A program made the position numbers and the translations under genes. Below the pieces are notes generated by a model that made no database searches, was not told the origin of the DNA, and worked only from the letters and a program-made list of their open reading frames with translations. This document shows positions 47,517 to 59,339 of a DNA stretch of 64,000 nucleotides, one piece after another (positions within the stretch are counted from its first letter, which is position 1; every line of letters begins with the position of its first letter). Origin of the DNA: Caenorhabditis elegans (Eukaryota; Nematoda; Chromadorea; Rhabditida; Rhabditidae); the NCBI RefSeq assembly GCF_000002985.6, contig NC_003280.10, positions 3,840,501-3,904,500 on the forward strand. Reading direction: 5' to 3'.

Positions 47517-48630
47517 CAGAATAGAAATAAATCTGAGCTTGTCTACTCATTCACCTGCGTTTCCCATAAAATTTGATTAGATTTGTATTTCAATTACTAA
47601 AATTTGATTTTCAGGTATCAGGGGAGTCTAGAAAGTGTTGTTTATCGTGCAATTTTTCCATATTAATTTGGAATATGATTTGGTTGGAAAATGACAGATT
47701 TTTTTATGGATAACAGTTACAATTTTTATATTGCATACGTTACAAAAATGAAGTACAACGCAATAAATACGTATTTGTGTTTTTAAAAAAATATGCAATT
47801 ATCATAAATGAAGTAATTGGAACTTGCTGAAATTTTCGAAAAAAAATCTTTGAATATTAGATTTTTTCTAAACGGCGTAATTTTTTTAAAAGTAGAATAA
47901 AAACTACATGAAAAAATATTTTTTCAGTGTGTATTTTATTATTAAATGAAAGCGACCATTCATAGGTAAAATAGGCAGATTTTCAAAACTATAAGTTCAT
48001 AAATCACTTCAAAATAACTTTTTTCGAAATTTTTTTCAGAAACTTTGATGCCAATTTTAAGCTCTTTCAGAATTTACCAGCAACTTTCCAGTAGGTGCCA
48101 GAAGCTTTAAGCAGTTACAGAAAACGTACATATTCAGCCATACTTTTCATTGCGTATTTTATTATTAAATGAAATCGACCATTTATATGTAAAATAGGCA
48201 GATTTACAAAACTTTGAAAATTCCCAAATCACTTCAAAATAACTTTTTTTTAAAATTTCTTTCAGAAAGTTTGTAGCAAATTTCAAGCTCTTTCAGAATT
48301 TACTAGCAACTTTCCAGTAGATGCCAGATGCTTCAAGTAGTTACAGAAAACGTACAATTTCAGCCATACCTTTCAATGCGTATTTTATTATTAAATGAAA
48401 GCGACCATTCATAGGCAAAATAGGGGGAGACAACTGCAAGGCGACAGAGAGGAGCTGAGCAAGATTGCCAATTGGCTGCGGTTTTGTGGCGGACACAAAG
48501 GGTAGTTACGTATGCTGACAGTAGAGGATGTCATTCCTCCATTGATGTGAGCGACTGGTGGTTGCTCTTGGGTGACTGGTGGTTACCCTTTATTTTTTTG
48601 TTGTTATTTTCTATGATTTAGCAACTGCTC
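47517..48630. other. Intergenic upstream of the split receptor, with tandem repeats
   Basis: 47517-47920 is plain AT-rich sequence; 47925-48425 is the tandem repeat listed separately; 48425-48600 is a more GC-rich stretch with a duplicated GACTGGTGGTT (48550-48590). No gene is supported. Confidence 0.5.
47925..48425. repeat. ~225-bp tandem repeat, two units and a partial third
   Basis: Units begin near 47935, 48160 and 48378 with GTATTTTATTATTAAATGAA and contain CACTTCAAAATAACTTTTTT, AGCTCTTTCAGAATTTACYA and CCAGTAGRTGCCAGA. A diverged further unit lies at 49340-49530, so the array is interrupted by about 0.9 kb. Confidence 0.85.
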
Positions 48631-48639
48631 TATTCCTGA

Positions 48640-48985
48640 TTTTGTACTTCCAATGACTGTTGAGACGCCAGATGGTTGGGAAATTGCTCAATTTGTCGCA
48701 TTTGCGCCAAAAAGCTACGCATACAAGATGCTGAACGCACATAATGAAGAAAAGTGTGTTGTGAAAGCAAACGGGATTACCCTGAGTTGTGTAAATGCAA
48801 ACAGGGTAAGTTTTTACAGTATGATACAAATGGCAAGTGTTTTTCATTTCTTTTCACGGGACAATTTTTAAATTTTTAGGTACTAGATCAGAATGACATG
48901 GCATCGAACAGCAATTCACAACAAAACGGATGCGTATGAAGAGATGCGGGGCAAGCGGAGACCTATTCAACGGACTGGAGACTGT
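48640..48985 (+). pseudogene. Fragment resembling the C-terminal region of a protein-primed family B DNA polymerase (Maverick/Polinton type)
   Basis: 48653-48808 reads ETPDGWEIAQFVAFAPKSYA then YKMLNAHNEEKCVVKANGIT and L. The order FV..xPKxYAY...(C)xVKxxGxTL is characteristic of the segment near the end of Maverick/Polinton-type polymerases, where GPKxYAY and KxKGxTLN are conserved. Beyond an apparent intron a second frame (MTWHRTAIHNKTDAYEEMRG, then KRR) could be the following KR-rich end. No palm-domain motifs, protease, integrase or terminal repeats are visible, so it is a relic. The assignment is by pattern memory and needs a profile search. Confidence 0.4.
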
Positions 48986-49339
48986 CATTGAGGAAAAACA
49001 AGATGCGGCACGGAAATTAATATTTCATTCTTCTCCGACTCTCTTTTTTTTAAAGTTCTTTTAATACTCTGTACAATTTTTTTGAATTATTTTTATTACA
49101 TAAAAAACTCGAGAAAAACCATTTAAAAAACTTATTTTGGAGATCGTGAGTATGACTGGTGCTTCTCAGAAAACTTTGGATTGTTCAGCTCTTCCATGTT
49201 CGACCCTTTAACAATATTAGTTGAAATATTAATCAAGTGTACCGGTGGATGTACCTTGGGTTCATTTCAGGAATGTATACTCCAGTCTGTTTCCGGGGTC
49301 TCCTCGGTGTGCATATCTCCTATCTCTAAAGTAATTGTG

Positions 49340-49530
49340 TTTATAAATCACTTCAAAATAACTTTTTTCAAAATTTCTTTCAGAAACTTTGTTGCAAATT
49401 TTAAGCTCTTTCAGAATTTACCAACAACTTTCCAGTCGGTGCCAGAAGCTTTAAGCAGTTACAGAAAACGTGAATTTTCAGCCATACCTTTTAGTTCCTA
49501 TTTTATTATTTTATTTAGTTGATCATTTAT
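49340..49530. repeat. Detached unit of the 47.9-48.4 kb tandem repeat
   Basis: Shares AAATCACTTCAAAATAACTT, AAGCTCTTTCAGAATTTACC and GCCAGAAGCTTTAAGCAGTT with the array upstream, same orientation. Confidence 0.85.
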
Positions 49531-50892
49531 ATTTATTTTGTTGTGTAAATTTCATTTTCTAGTTGTGCTTTCTATTGTAGCCAGTTTTCTTCTCAATAAA
49601 AAATTACCTTTTTCAGATCTCATAAAACTCTTTGTTCATTTTCAAAAATATTTCCGCAACCCTGCCATCACTTAACCCTCTCAATCCCATTATCAATGAC
49701 GTCCATTTGGCTCTTTTATGTCTGATGCAACGAGGCAATCGTTTGAACGCCGCCGATATTTGCACTTTTCTTCTTTTCATCAAATCTTTTTTTTTGAATT
49801 ATATCTCTTTCTCAGCGATTGAAAGTACAAAGATAACACCTTTTGTGTGATAAAGGAGGGAAATTTAGTAAATTTTCAATTTGCAGTTTTGTTACGGTGA
49901 ATATTAGTAATTCATATTCATTGTGAGATGTCTTACTAGTTAATTAATTTGGGTCCCTTCCGTATCACCTCATTAGTGGACACAGTCCGTGCATTCAAAA
50001 GCTTCAAGCTCCAGATCTCATCCCCGCTCTGAATGCCTTAACCTACCAAGTATCAAATTACCAACTGTGCTTGGCAAGTTGTGATACGGTAGGCAATACG
50101 TCTATGCCCTCACCCCTTCACTAACTCTCTCTCTCTCTCTCCATATATCTCTTCGGTTGGATTTTGAAATATGTTTACAACTAGGCAACCTTGAATGCTT
50201 AGTTTCTCATAACATTTGCAATTGGAGAACACTTTTTTTTGAATTTTAGACTTTTCGATTCTCAATTTTGGTTTTACAACTTCATTGATGAAGCTCGGGT
50301 TCTAGTAGTATGTATTGTGAAACATTCTCACTTTGACTACTCATATCTAGGTTCTCTTTCAAGATATCGGTAAACTTTCAACTACAAAACTGAAGTTTAA
50401 CACTCAACAAATAATTTGTCAGTTTTGAATATTCCTATAAAACAAAAGATAATCGAGATAAAAGCAGTCAAAGTTTAAAGATGATTTGTCGTGTTAGTCA
50501 CGTTTTCCGTCAGCCCACTTCTCTCATCTTTTTGGCAGTTTTTCAAAATTATTACAGAAACGTGGAAAAATATTCGTACTTTTGGAAAATAACTTTATAT
50601 TTGATTATAAGCTCCAAAAAGTTGCTCAAAACCTGACACGAAATAGCTATGTGAATTTATATTTGAGTCAGTTTTTGAACAACTTATCGAAATTCTCCAC
50701 TAAAATTTGAGTTATTTTCAAAAATTACAAATATATTTCTAAATAAATATCTGAAGAAAAAATTAGACATTTTCCCCTGTTTGCCAAAAAACTGCGCCAG
50801 TCTGGAATTTTTTACCTACTTTATTTTTAATATCTTTTTCATGATTCCATGAAAAATAGTTTTCAAGTATTTTTTAAATTAAAATTTTTCAG
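49531..50892. other. Intergenic
   Basis: AT-rich with a pyrimidine-rich (CT)n tract at 50126-50150. The stretch 49632-49850 is open but lacks splice or family support. No gene is recognised. Confidence 0.5.
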
Positions 50893-50923
50893 TGTCCATA
50901 AAACCCTCTTCAAGCCAACCAAA

Positions 50924-53074
50924 ATGCAGCATTCCCGCTCCAGTGAGTATCTTTTTGTTTTAAAAAATATTTCACATCAAGTTTTTTTTTCTGTAATTTC
51001 AAGTTCCCTGTTTCAGATTCCCCATCGTCGCCACCAAGAAGACAGCCAAACAATTTGTTCAACCAACCGGCTAGAGCTGTTTTCCGTAAGATTTTTTCAG
51101 TGACAACTTGAATTTTTAATGCTCAAATAGTTCCAGCTTCCTTTCCAGTCATGGGAGAAGCCGTTCCAATGACCTTTTTTCCGATGAGTGGATCAAACAC
51201 TTCCACACTTTGTGAGTTTTTGGCCTTAAAGTATCGTACCATGTGGCCTCAAATAGAGCAGCTGAAAAACATTTTTATTCACAACTTTTTTTCAGTCCCA
51301 TCTTCGTTTGGACTACAACAGGCTCCGAGTAAGTTTTTTTTAAATTCTGTTAAGTTTGTAAGTTTTGGGTCCTAAATTTTCACATCACATTAAAAAAATT
51401 GCGAATTTAAAATTTAGAAAACAACTAACCTGGCCAAATCATGTAGTAAATCTTATTTCAGGTGCAGCTCCTGCCAGACCAGAACTTCGAGAAAATTCGG
51501 TGGAGATCGTCGAGAGGAACTGTACATGTTTACTTTAAAAAATTGAAAACACTTAGTTGTTCACTTCTATGTAATATAATTTAAAAAAATAATTCAGCTG
51601 CTCCACCACAGCCTGTCGGAGTTCGGCGCAGACCCTCTTGGCAGAACGGTATTTTTTCAATTTTCTAGATAAATTTTAAGCTTTCATCGTTATTCAATTT
51701 TTAGATAGTGCTCAGGCAAGAAATCTCCTAACCCAAGCGGCTCAAAGAAATCTCGAAGTGGACCATCTCAACAATTTGGAGCTGAAAATTGAAGTGGAGC
51801 GGGTCAGGAAAGAACAATTGACGATTCGATTGCAAAGAGAAAGGGAGGAGTTGAACTTTGAGAAGGAAAAATCGGAACTTCTACTGGAAAGAAAAAGAGA
51901 GGAGTTGAACTTCGAGAAAGAGAAATCGGAGCTTCTGAAGAAAGCCAGGGAAAGTGAGCTGGAAGAGCTGAGAACTGCGCCTGCAAGAAGATCCGATATT
52001 CAGGAGAAGCCGGAGGTTGAGCAGGTAAGTCTTGCTTAGGGGATTTAGTCCAAATACACTGATTAAAATTACCAAATATCATAATTAAGTTAATTAGATT
52101 GTTTAAAATTCCCAGCAAAAGATTCGGCTAATTGCCAAAATTTTTAAAAATATATGGATTCTTTGAGTACTGTTGGAGGTTTGAACGTTTAGAATGTTTG
52201 ATAAAAAATAGAAATTGTAGATATTTTTATTAACAAACTGCCAAAATAATTATAAGTTATATCTGACTTTTTTTGCCTTTTGACTGCAATTTGAAATTAT
52301 CAATTTTTGATCAATTTTTTTGGTTTTACTATAGTATTTGGATGCTTTATCACAATGGTAGCTTTTTAGAGAACGCTACTTCTGAAAAGAACACTTAAAT
52401 CCAACATTTCAAAAATTGAATTTATTTTTTCAGAACTCAGGCACTTCGGGGGTCAGCGTTCCTGCCAACGTGCCTGCGAGAAGATCGCAACAAGCGCCGG
52501 CCGATCAGGTAATTTTTGCTAGAAGGATTTAGCCTAAATACTTCAAAAATAATCAAAAATCCCCAGATTTTAAAATTAAGGTTTTTATATTTCCAGCCAC
52601 AGTTTGGTCAATTGCCAAAAATTTTCAAAAAATGTGGACTTTTGAGTAATTTCGAGAATTTTTGCAGATTTTAAAATATATAAACAACGTTAAAAAAAAT
52701 TTTTTTTTGATCAAATTCCAAAATTATGACAGTTACTTCTTTTTGACTGCTAATTGAAAATTTCAACATTTTTTTGAAAAGTTTTACTTTTGATATTGGA
52801 ACATTTTACCACAATGGGAGCCTTTTTTTTGACAACGTCCCTTTTGAACTCAATATTAAAATCAAATTTTTCAAAAATCTGAATATACTTTTTTCAGGTC
52901 CCAGGTCCTTCAAATGTTGCGTGCCGCCGTGGAAAGCGGGGATGCACAAGTACCGTAAGTGAAAATTAATCAGGAAATCTCCCTTTAAATATAATATTAT
53001 TTCAGGCGCCGATTAAAAAGACTGTGGAATTGTGCAAGCGGACCAAAACAATTCCGAAAAAATGTAACAAGTAG
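50924..53074 (+). CDS. Uncharacterised coiled-coil, basic-tailed protein with many tiny exons
   Basis: Ten exons (50924-50942, 51017-51085, 51137-51211, 51296-51328, 51462-51521, 51598-51648, 51705-52024, 52434-52508, 52898-52954, 53006-53074) join in one frame to 275 residues. The N-terminal third is Pro/Ser-rich and low complexity (NSPSSPPRRQPNNLFNQPAR). The middle is a strong charged coiled coil (residues ~115-195) containing two near-identical copies of REELNFEKEKSELL. The C-terminus is basic and Cys-containing (ACRRGKRGC, KKTVELCKRTKTIPKKC). No signal or membrane segment is present; a nuclear or RNP protein is plausible but this is inference. I do not recognise the family. A likely trans-splice acceptor (TTTTTCAG ending 50892) precedes the ATG by 31 nt. 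The next gene at 54581 has a similar small-exon, basic-tail style. Confidence 0.72.
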
Positions 53075-54561
53075 ATAAGGTGGTTTTGAATTTACTTAGT
53101 TTTTAAAAATTAACCGAGATGCTAATTTCAAGGAAAAGCTTTAATGTGGTTTTGAAAGTAATATTGAAAAAAATTTAAAAAATATATAACTTATCTAGTA
53201 TCGCTGGCGTTCAGAACTGAAAATTTGGATTCAACTTCCCATTTTCTCAAGGTCTTAACTTCTAACAACAAAAAAAACCAGTGCAAAAGATAGGGGGTTT
53301 CAAACAAAAACATACACGCCGGTAATCAGGCAGGAGGCTGCTACAGTAGCCCTCGGGGGTTACTTGGCAATCGGCCAAATTGACCTATTGCGCAACACAG
53401 CTCTGTTGCTACTTTTCACGGTGTTCACAGTTTGGATAGATGTCTGCTCATCCGTATATTTTGCAACAAATAGGTGTATCATATTACATGGTGTTCGTTC
53501 ATACTTTTGGTGTGAGGGAGCTTTGAGGTCACCGGCAACTTTGAAAGTTTATGTTAGCTGATTCTTTGATCTATGGAAATTTTTAGGATTGTAGGGATAC
53601 TTGTAACTAGACAGTTAGACTTGTAACTAGGCAATTTGGGCAGGTCAGGCAGAGGGTCTATTCCCTAAAAAGAATTAACCTGGATCAACAAAAAGAACGT
53701 TGAACCAACCAGAAAGATCAAAAAAATTCGCTTGAAAATGTGAAATTCACCACATCACCAGCGACAAGCTGATTTCAGGCAATACCGTGTTTTGAAAAGA
53801 CAAAATCCTTTTAACACAAAAGGACACAGATTCCAATCGAAACAAATTTCAGAGTGAAGCCTCCGACCAAAAGATTCTTCTCCCGTTTTTTCTCCGGCTC
53901 CCTACTGACTCAATCCATGCTCATTATCTCCAGGAAAACTTCACTTTCAATAATCTTTTTTTTATTTTTCCATGATTCTCAGTATCTCAGCGATTGTTTT
54001 GAAATTTTCTGTTCAGTTTATTTCAATCAATTATCACATACCTTCCATATTCCTCAACTTTTCTATTTTTTAATAAAATTCTTGTTTTTAAGAGGCAAAT
54101 ATAATTTTTAGGATTTTACAGAAATTTTTCGCAGATGGTTTTTCTGGCAATTTCAGCGACGTTCAGACAATTGCTAGGCAGTCCCAAAAAATATTCTTAC
54201 AATTTAATTTTTTAAGACTTCAAAATTTGATCGCCTTTTCATCAACTAAAGAAAAACCGTGTATTTTTTTCAGATGTTCTCTACTTCTCTCATTTTCTAG
54301 GCATATTTTTCTCAGAGTATGTATCATCATTTTGCACATTATGACCCCACCCTTCCTGGGGGGCATACCATCGCCTGTCGACCTCTCTTTCACTATTAAC
54401 ATTTACGTTTTATTGGGATGGGAGAGGAGGCAACCATTTTTCCCACCCATAAAAATTCACATTTTTGCCAAAAATTATATATTCTGTCTTGTGATATTTT
54501 TAACATTGAGATTGAAAGTGTGTCTTTTGTTGTAAATTTTCAAACTCCAATTTTGTTTCAG
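53075..54561. other. 3' flank and intergenic region
   Basis: 53850-54075 is pyrimidine-rich, preceded by a TTTCAG and ended by AATAAAATTC, like a nematode 3' UTR; it may be a spliced 3' UTR of the gene at 50924, or an unrelated relic. 53320-53350 has a CAGGCAGGAGGCTGCTACAGTAG repeat word. No coding exon is supported. Confidence 0.4.
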
Positions 54562-54580
54562 AAAGCTTCAAAAATCTAAA

Positions 54581-55739
54581 ATGAGCCACGTGTATGGGTA
54601 CGGAAGAGCCGGCTATCGCGATGGAAGTAATTTTGACTCAACCCTGCGAGCTCATCAAAGAGTTCAACACATTCCAAGTACGTTTTTTGTCACCAAGTTT
54701 TTATCTCATCACGATATCTTATTCTTCCAGACGTCTGGCATTTCCTCGTTCCGGGCTCCGAGGCCAACCAAAATCCATTAGCTCAACAGTGGGAAGCATA
54801 CTATCCAGCTCCCAGCATAGCAGGTATGAAATTTACGTCTGAAACTTGAAGTATATAGATATATCCATACAGATTCCGAAAATATGGGTTTTGTTGCAAC
54901 TTGGGATGAGCATCTTGCCAGGGACAGAGAGCCGGTTAGAGATGTGGAGCAACCTGGAATTTCCAATGGAGGTGACTTAAATTTTGACGATTTTTTGAGC
55001 CTCATGAGAAAAATATTTGGGCTCACTTTTCTAGGCTAGCTTTTCGTCGGTTTTATTTCAACAAATCTATCATTTTTCAGATGCCGAGATCCAAGAAATT
55101 GACGAAGATGACATAGAAATTATCGAGGATCCAAATGTTGCACCTGAAATTATTATTGAAGCAGAGCTCACTCCACAGCGTCAAGTCAACAGGAAAGACG
55201 TTACGATTGAAGTCATCGACCTGGCTAGTGATGGCGAGTCAGAAACAGAAAACGTATCTTCACAAAATGTAGAGAAATTGGTAAGTCTGAGGCTAAATCA
55301 TTTGTTAGCGGGCGGTAGCGGGTTTTCTCGAATCAATTTTCCAAGTTTTCAGGTTTCTGAAGCTGGTGAGGCTTCTGAAGCTACTGAAGCGAAACGCCGA
55401 AAAAGAAAGCAAAGGGGCCAGCAATCTTGTTGGACTCGGAAGAGACAAGTGGGTTTAGCTTAATTGTATTTGCACATCCATAATGTAGTCCAATTTCAGA
55501 AAGGAACATATTTGAAAAAGAATCAAGAAAGTGGTTTGGGGGACAAGAAAAGAAGAAGAACGTCGACACCCACGGAAGAAGAAAATCATTTGAGAAAAAA
55601 TAAAGTAGTTTTCGACGCGTTTTTTCAAGTCATTATAAAAAATAACATTTTTCAGAGTGTCAAGAGGAAGATGAGCTCCATTTCGGACATCGGAACAAGC
55701 TCCAGAAGAGCTTTGGCAGCGAGCAAAGACTGTAACTAA
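54581..55739 (+). CDS. Uncharacterised acidic/basic protein with SUMO-interaction-like motif
   Basis: Seven exons (54581-54677, 54731-54823, 54873-54971, 55081-55280, 55353-55448, 55500-55604, 55656-55739) join in frame to 257 residues. The N-terminus is Gly/Tyr/Arg-rich (SHVYGYGRAGYRDG). An acidic middle segment (IQEIDEDDIEIIEDPN) is followed by VTIEVIDLASDGESE, which fits the hydrophobic core plus acidic tail of a SUMO-interacting motif (V-I-D-L then S/D/E). The C-terminal third is strongly basic (AKRRKRKQRG, DKKRRRTSTPTEEE, SVKRKMSS), suggesting nuclear localisation. I do not recognise the family. A TTTGTTTCAG ending at 54561 lies 19 nt before the ATG and is probably an SL acceptor. A 3'-UTR-like pyrimidine-rich stretch with AATAAA lies at 55920-56166. 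Confidence 0.72.
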
Positions 55740-57641
55740 ATGAAAATGATAGGTACATACATATATTATTGATTTTTCCTACTATAGTGCCTACCTGATT
55801 CCTAGACGATTAGGTTCAGAATTTTATGATGTGTTCTCTAGGTTAGGAAGGCAGTAGGTATTTAGCAGGCAGCCTACCTGGAAGGTTTAATGTTTACAAT
55901 TTTCAGAACTACCTTACTGCCGGATGACAAGAAAGATGATTTCTTCTATTCTGTTTTGTTTTTTCTTTCCTTTTTTGTTTTTGATCCAAAGTTGCAACAT
56001 TCCCGATCGATTCTGTAATTTTTCTAAATTTTTTCCCAATCCTCCGTCTTCCGTGCTCCTTCTGTTTGCTTACCACTTCGACACAATTCCCCTTCTTTCT
56101 GAATTTATCCAGTCGGATCTCTTTTCTTCCTTTTGACTCTAAACTCTCCTCGTTGAACTTTAATAAAATTTTAGATTTCAGCAGTCATTAATCAAGCTTT
56201 GAACCTGCAAAAAAATTTTTGAGAAATTTTCAGAACATCTCATTATTCGTCAGTTTTTTGACTCCCCCTTTAATAAAATTGATTTTATGACAGTTCCTTA
56301 TCGCTGTGGCCTTGAACGGCACCCAGGTGTTCGCCAGCCATCTCCAGAAGCTCCGACTTGACCGGTGCTGCTCCAAAGGGTCCCCTCTCTTCCCTCTTCC
56401 ATGTCTCCGTCTTCTTTGTTTTGAAGAGAGAGAAAACAGGAGCTCGTAGCACAAATACGTCACAACAATTTGACGTCAAACTTATTGTCAAACACATTTT
56501 TCACTGCTGTTTCAAAAACCCTGAAACAAGTCTATTTATTTATATCTCTTATATCAATTGTTGGGTTCCGGTCCATGTGCTATTTTTATCTATTACCCTC
56601 TCTTCAATCTCTAACTATCTGCGTCTAGTGCCCTTTATTGTTCCACGTTTCTTCTTTCTCTATCTCTCCGCTTCTCCTCCTATCTATATAATGGTCAGCT
56701 GTACATTTTCTTGCGCAGCCTGCGCGGAAATATCTCTCCCCGTTTCTGCGTAAATTCTGACTACTATGGAATATTACTAATGAACATTTTAATTTTATTG
56801 ATTTTTCATCAGTATCAACAATAATTCAAGAAGAATTTTTTTTAATGAAGAATTTTAAATTTAGTTCTGAATTTTTTCAAACTTAGCACGTTTGAATAAC
56901 AATTTTAGTGGTCAATTTGTTAAAAATGGCTTGAATAAATGGATTTGACAATTATTAACAAATTCTGACAAGAAAAAAAATTTGGGTGAATTTTCTTTCA
57001 AAAAATAGGGGTTTTTTTTAAATGTTTTCCGTATTAAAAATAACTTCAAAATACTTTTTAAAGAAAACTTTGCGATTTTCAGTTGAAAAAAGTAGTTTTA
57101 AAAATTCAAAATGTTATATCTCTAAAAACAACAAAAAATTGTATCGTGAAATATAAACAGAAACGTTTTTACAAATTTTATAATACTTTTAGAAAAAATA
57201 TTTGAAAATTTTGTAGCTTATCAGGTTCTGAAGTTACGTCAGTTTTGGGTTAGGTATTGGATCCACCTGGTAAAATTTCTCCAAACACAGCTGTAAAAAA
57301 CTATAAGTTTGACCTCAAATAAGTTTCCGTAACCCTATAAAATTATTCCTGCGGCGTATTCCCCCGTTACAAGTGTTTGTCTTCTCTACTCCCTCTTTCC
57401 CATCTCTAACTGTCTAAGTCCACTGCGTAATGAGAGAAATGTGTCTAAAAATAAATTCTATGACGTCAATGAGTGTATACAATTTGTGACGTCATTTCGA
57501 GTATTTCAACACGTTTCTCGACATACGTGAATGATCTCATTATTGTTTCATCTTTCAAGTTTCTCCAACTCTCAAGAGTTCTAATACAATATACAACTGC
57601 ACATATTGCATGCTACGCAGACAAGTATCTATAAGTTACAG
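55740..57641. other. 3' flank and long intergenic region
   Basis: 55840-55890 has AGGCAGTAGGTATTTAGCAG-type repeat words. 55920-56166 looks like a 3' UTR. 56290-56400 is locally GC-richer and open on the minus strand (VKSELLEMAGEHLGAVQGHS), possibly a relic of a coding exon, not identified. A TCTCTAACTRTCTRMGTC word occurs twice (56610 and 57400). Confidence 0.4.
57635..57641 (+). promoter_or_regulatory. Likely trans-splice acceptor of CX gene 1
   Basis: GTTACAG ending 57641, then a 19-nt leader AATTTGTGTCACTGCAAGA directly before the ATG at 57661. The equivalent sites of the other three paralogues have the same spacing. Confidence 0.5.
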
Positions 57642-57660
57642 AATTTGTGTCACTGCAAGA

Positions 57661-59066
57661 ATGAATCGCCTGATTTGGAGCTTCTTGCTCATTTTCTCTT
57701 TATTGGGTAGAAATCTGGATGCAAGAGGCGGTAGAGGCCGTGGCGGCGGCGGCGGTGGCCGTGGTTCTAGTGGTGCACGAGGTGGTGTAGGAGGACGCGG
57801 TGGCGGTGGACGTGGTGGCGGCGGCGGCGGCTTCAGATCAGGAGGTGCCCGATCGAGCTTCAGCAGTTTTAGGTAATCACTCTCTTTGTATTTTGAATAT
57901 GGGAAATATTTTATCAGGGGAGGAAGTAGTCATTATAGCTCGAGTTTCCGGCAGAATGTATTCCACACCAGCTCGACTTCCAGGACATTTGTATTTTCTC
58001 CGATGACTCGTACTATTGTAATCATCTCACCTGCTTCTCCTATGATGTAAGTGTAGGCCCTTCATACTTTGTTAAAAATTAAGACTGAAACTAATATTTC
58101 GGTCGACCGGTTCGGGGTTCGGGTCGGGGCTGTCATATTTTCTAGCGGTTTCTCTTGTTTTTGGGAATTTCTCTAGTCAAATTTTGATTAAAACATTTGT
58201 TGAATACACTTTCTATTTTCAGAGTAGTTTCACAGAGTACTTAAAGTTTCCGAGAGTATCACAAGGCATAGCAGTGGACTCTCGGAAATTACTCTTCTTT
58301 TAGGAAATTAACCTTCTCTTTGTACTCACTGAACAATTTTGAATGATCTTTGGAAAAAAACAACTAAAAGCAGGCCAAGACTATCTTTAGATCTTCCTTG
58401 TGGATATTTTATAGACATTTTCGAATAATATTATTTTTTTTTAATAGTGATGAAAAATCTGCGGAAAAAAATGAAGGCTTACGTTTTCTTCCGAGACGGC
58501 TATGTTTCTTTCAGTTACGAAAACAACCATTACTACTGGGCAGGGCATCATGTGAATACTACAGAAAAACCTTACAAGTGTGATTATCAAATCACTTATG
58601 AGGATATGGAATTGAGACATGTTAGTTGTTTCCAGATCTTCTTCTTTCATATATATTCTACATTTTTCAGGTGACATTCGCAAATGGCACAAAACCAGGA
58701 AATATAACATTTGGATGCGCAGAATATCAGAGTTGTTGTGGAATGGAATGTTGTACTGAATTAAGTGATTTCCAAGAATGGTAAGTATAACTCGTTGAGA
58801 AAGTAATTATTTACTGACTTTAGTATGATTATAATTGGAGTATTCCTGACGGCAGGCCTCTGCTTGTTGATCCGCAGATGGGTCAGACAAAAAGGATATT
58901 GTAACGGCAAAATGGTAATTCTTAATCAATTAAATACATTTTAAAGTAAATTTTTGCATAGACTTGCAAAAGAGACAGTCGGCCGACATCGGGTCCAGAA
59001 TTTCAAGAACTAACTCACAGAGCTCATGGTGATACAAATCGTGTCAACACTTCACTGAAAACATGA
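57661..59066 (+). CDS. CX-module single-pass membrane protein 1, Gly/Arg-rich
   Basis: Six exons (57661-57872, 57918-58046, 58515-58620, 58671-58780, 58824-58914, 58962-59066) give 250 residues. Order: signal peptide (MNRLIWSFLLIFSLLG), a long Gly/Arg repeat (RGRGGGGGGRGSSGARGG and following), a Ser-rich stretch (SSHYSSSFRQNVFHTSSTS), then the CX module (NHYYWAGHHVNTTEKPYKCD, VTFANGTKPGNITFGCAEYQ, CCGMECC), a transmembrane helix (MIIIGVFLTAGLCLLI) and a short basic/polar tail (FQELTH). The CX module is a nematode domain of unknown function with six conserved cysteines, presumed extracellular and disulphide-bonded. It is the first of four head-to-tail paralogues. No lesion is seen. Confidence 0.88.
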
Positions 59067-59314
59067 TATATATATTTATATATTATAGTTTTTTATCTGT
59101 TGCATTCCTACTTTCTTTCTACCTTTCATTCGATCTTTCAACCGGTTTTAAATCACTTTCTTGCCATTCTCAACTGCACCTTTCTTGTTAATTATGAAAA
59201 GTCCAACTGAATAACATTTTTTTTTCGAATTCTTTCACATTTAGTGGCAAACGTCTCATTATCGTTTCATATTTCTTTACTCTATTTCTTTACCTAATCC
59301 TTGATAACGAAAAC

Positions 59315-59320
59315 TTTCAG
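59315..59320 (+). promoter_or_regulatory. Likely trans-splice acceptor of CX gene 2
   Basis: TTTCAG ending 59320, 19 nt before the ATG at 59340. Confidence 0.6.
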
Positions 59321-59339
59321 AATTTTTTACACTGTTTGA

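Noticed and set aside
49632-49850. 72-codon plus-strand frame
   Set aside because: No homology pattern or splice logic; likely chance.
56285-56463. GC-richer minus-strand frame (VKSELLEMAGEHLGAVQGHS)
   Set aside because: Looks coding in composition but could not be linked to exons or to a family.
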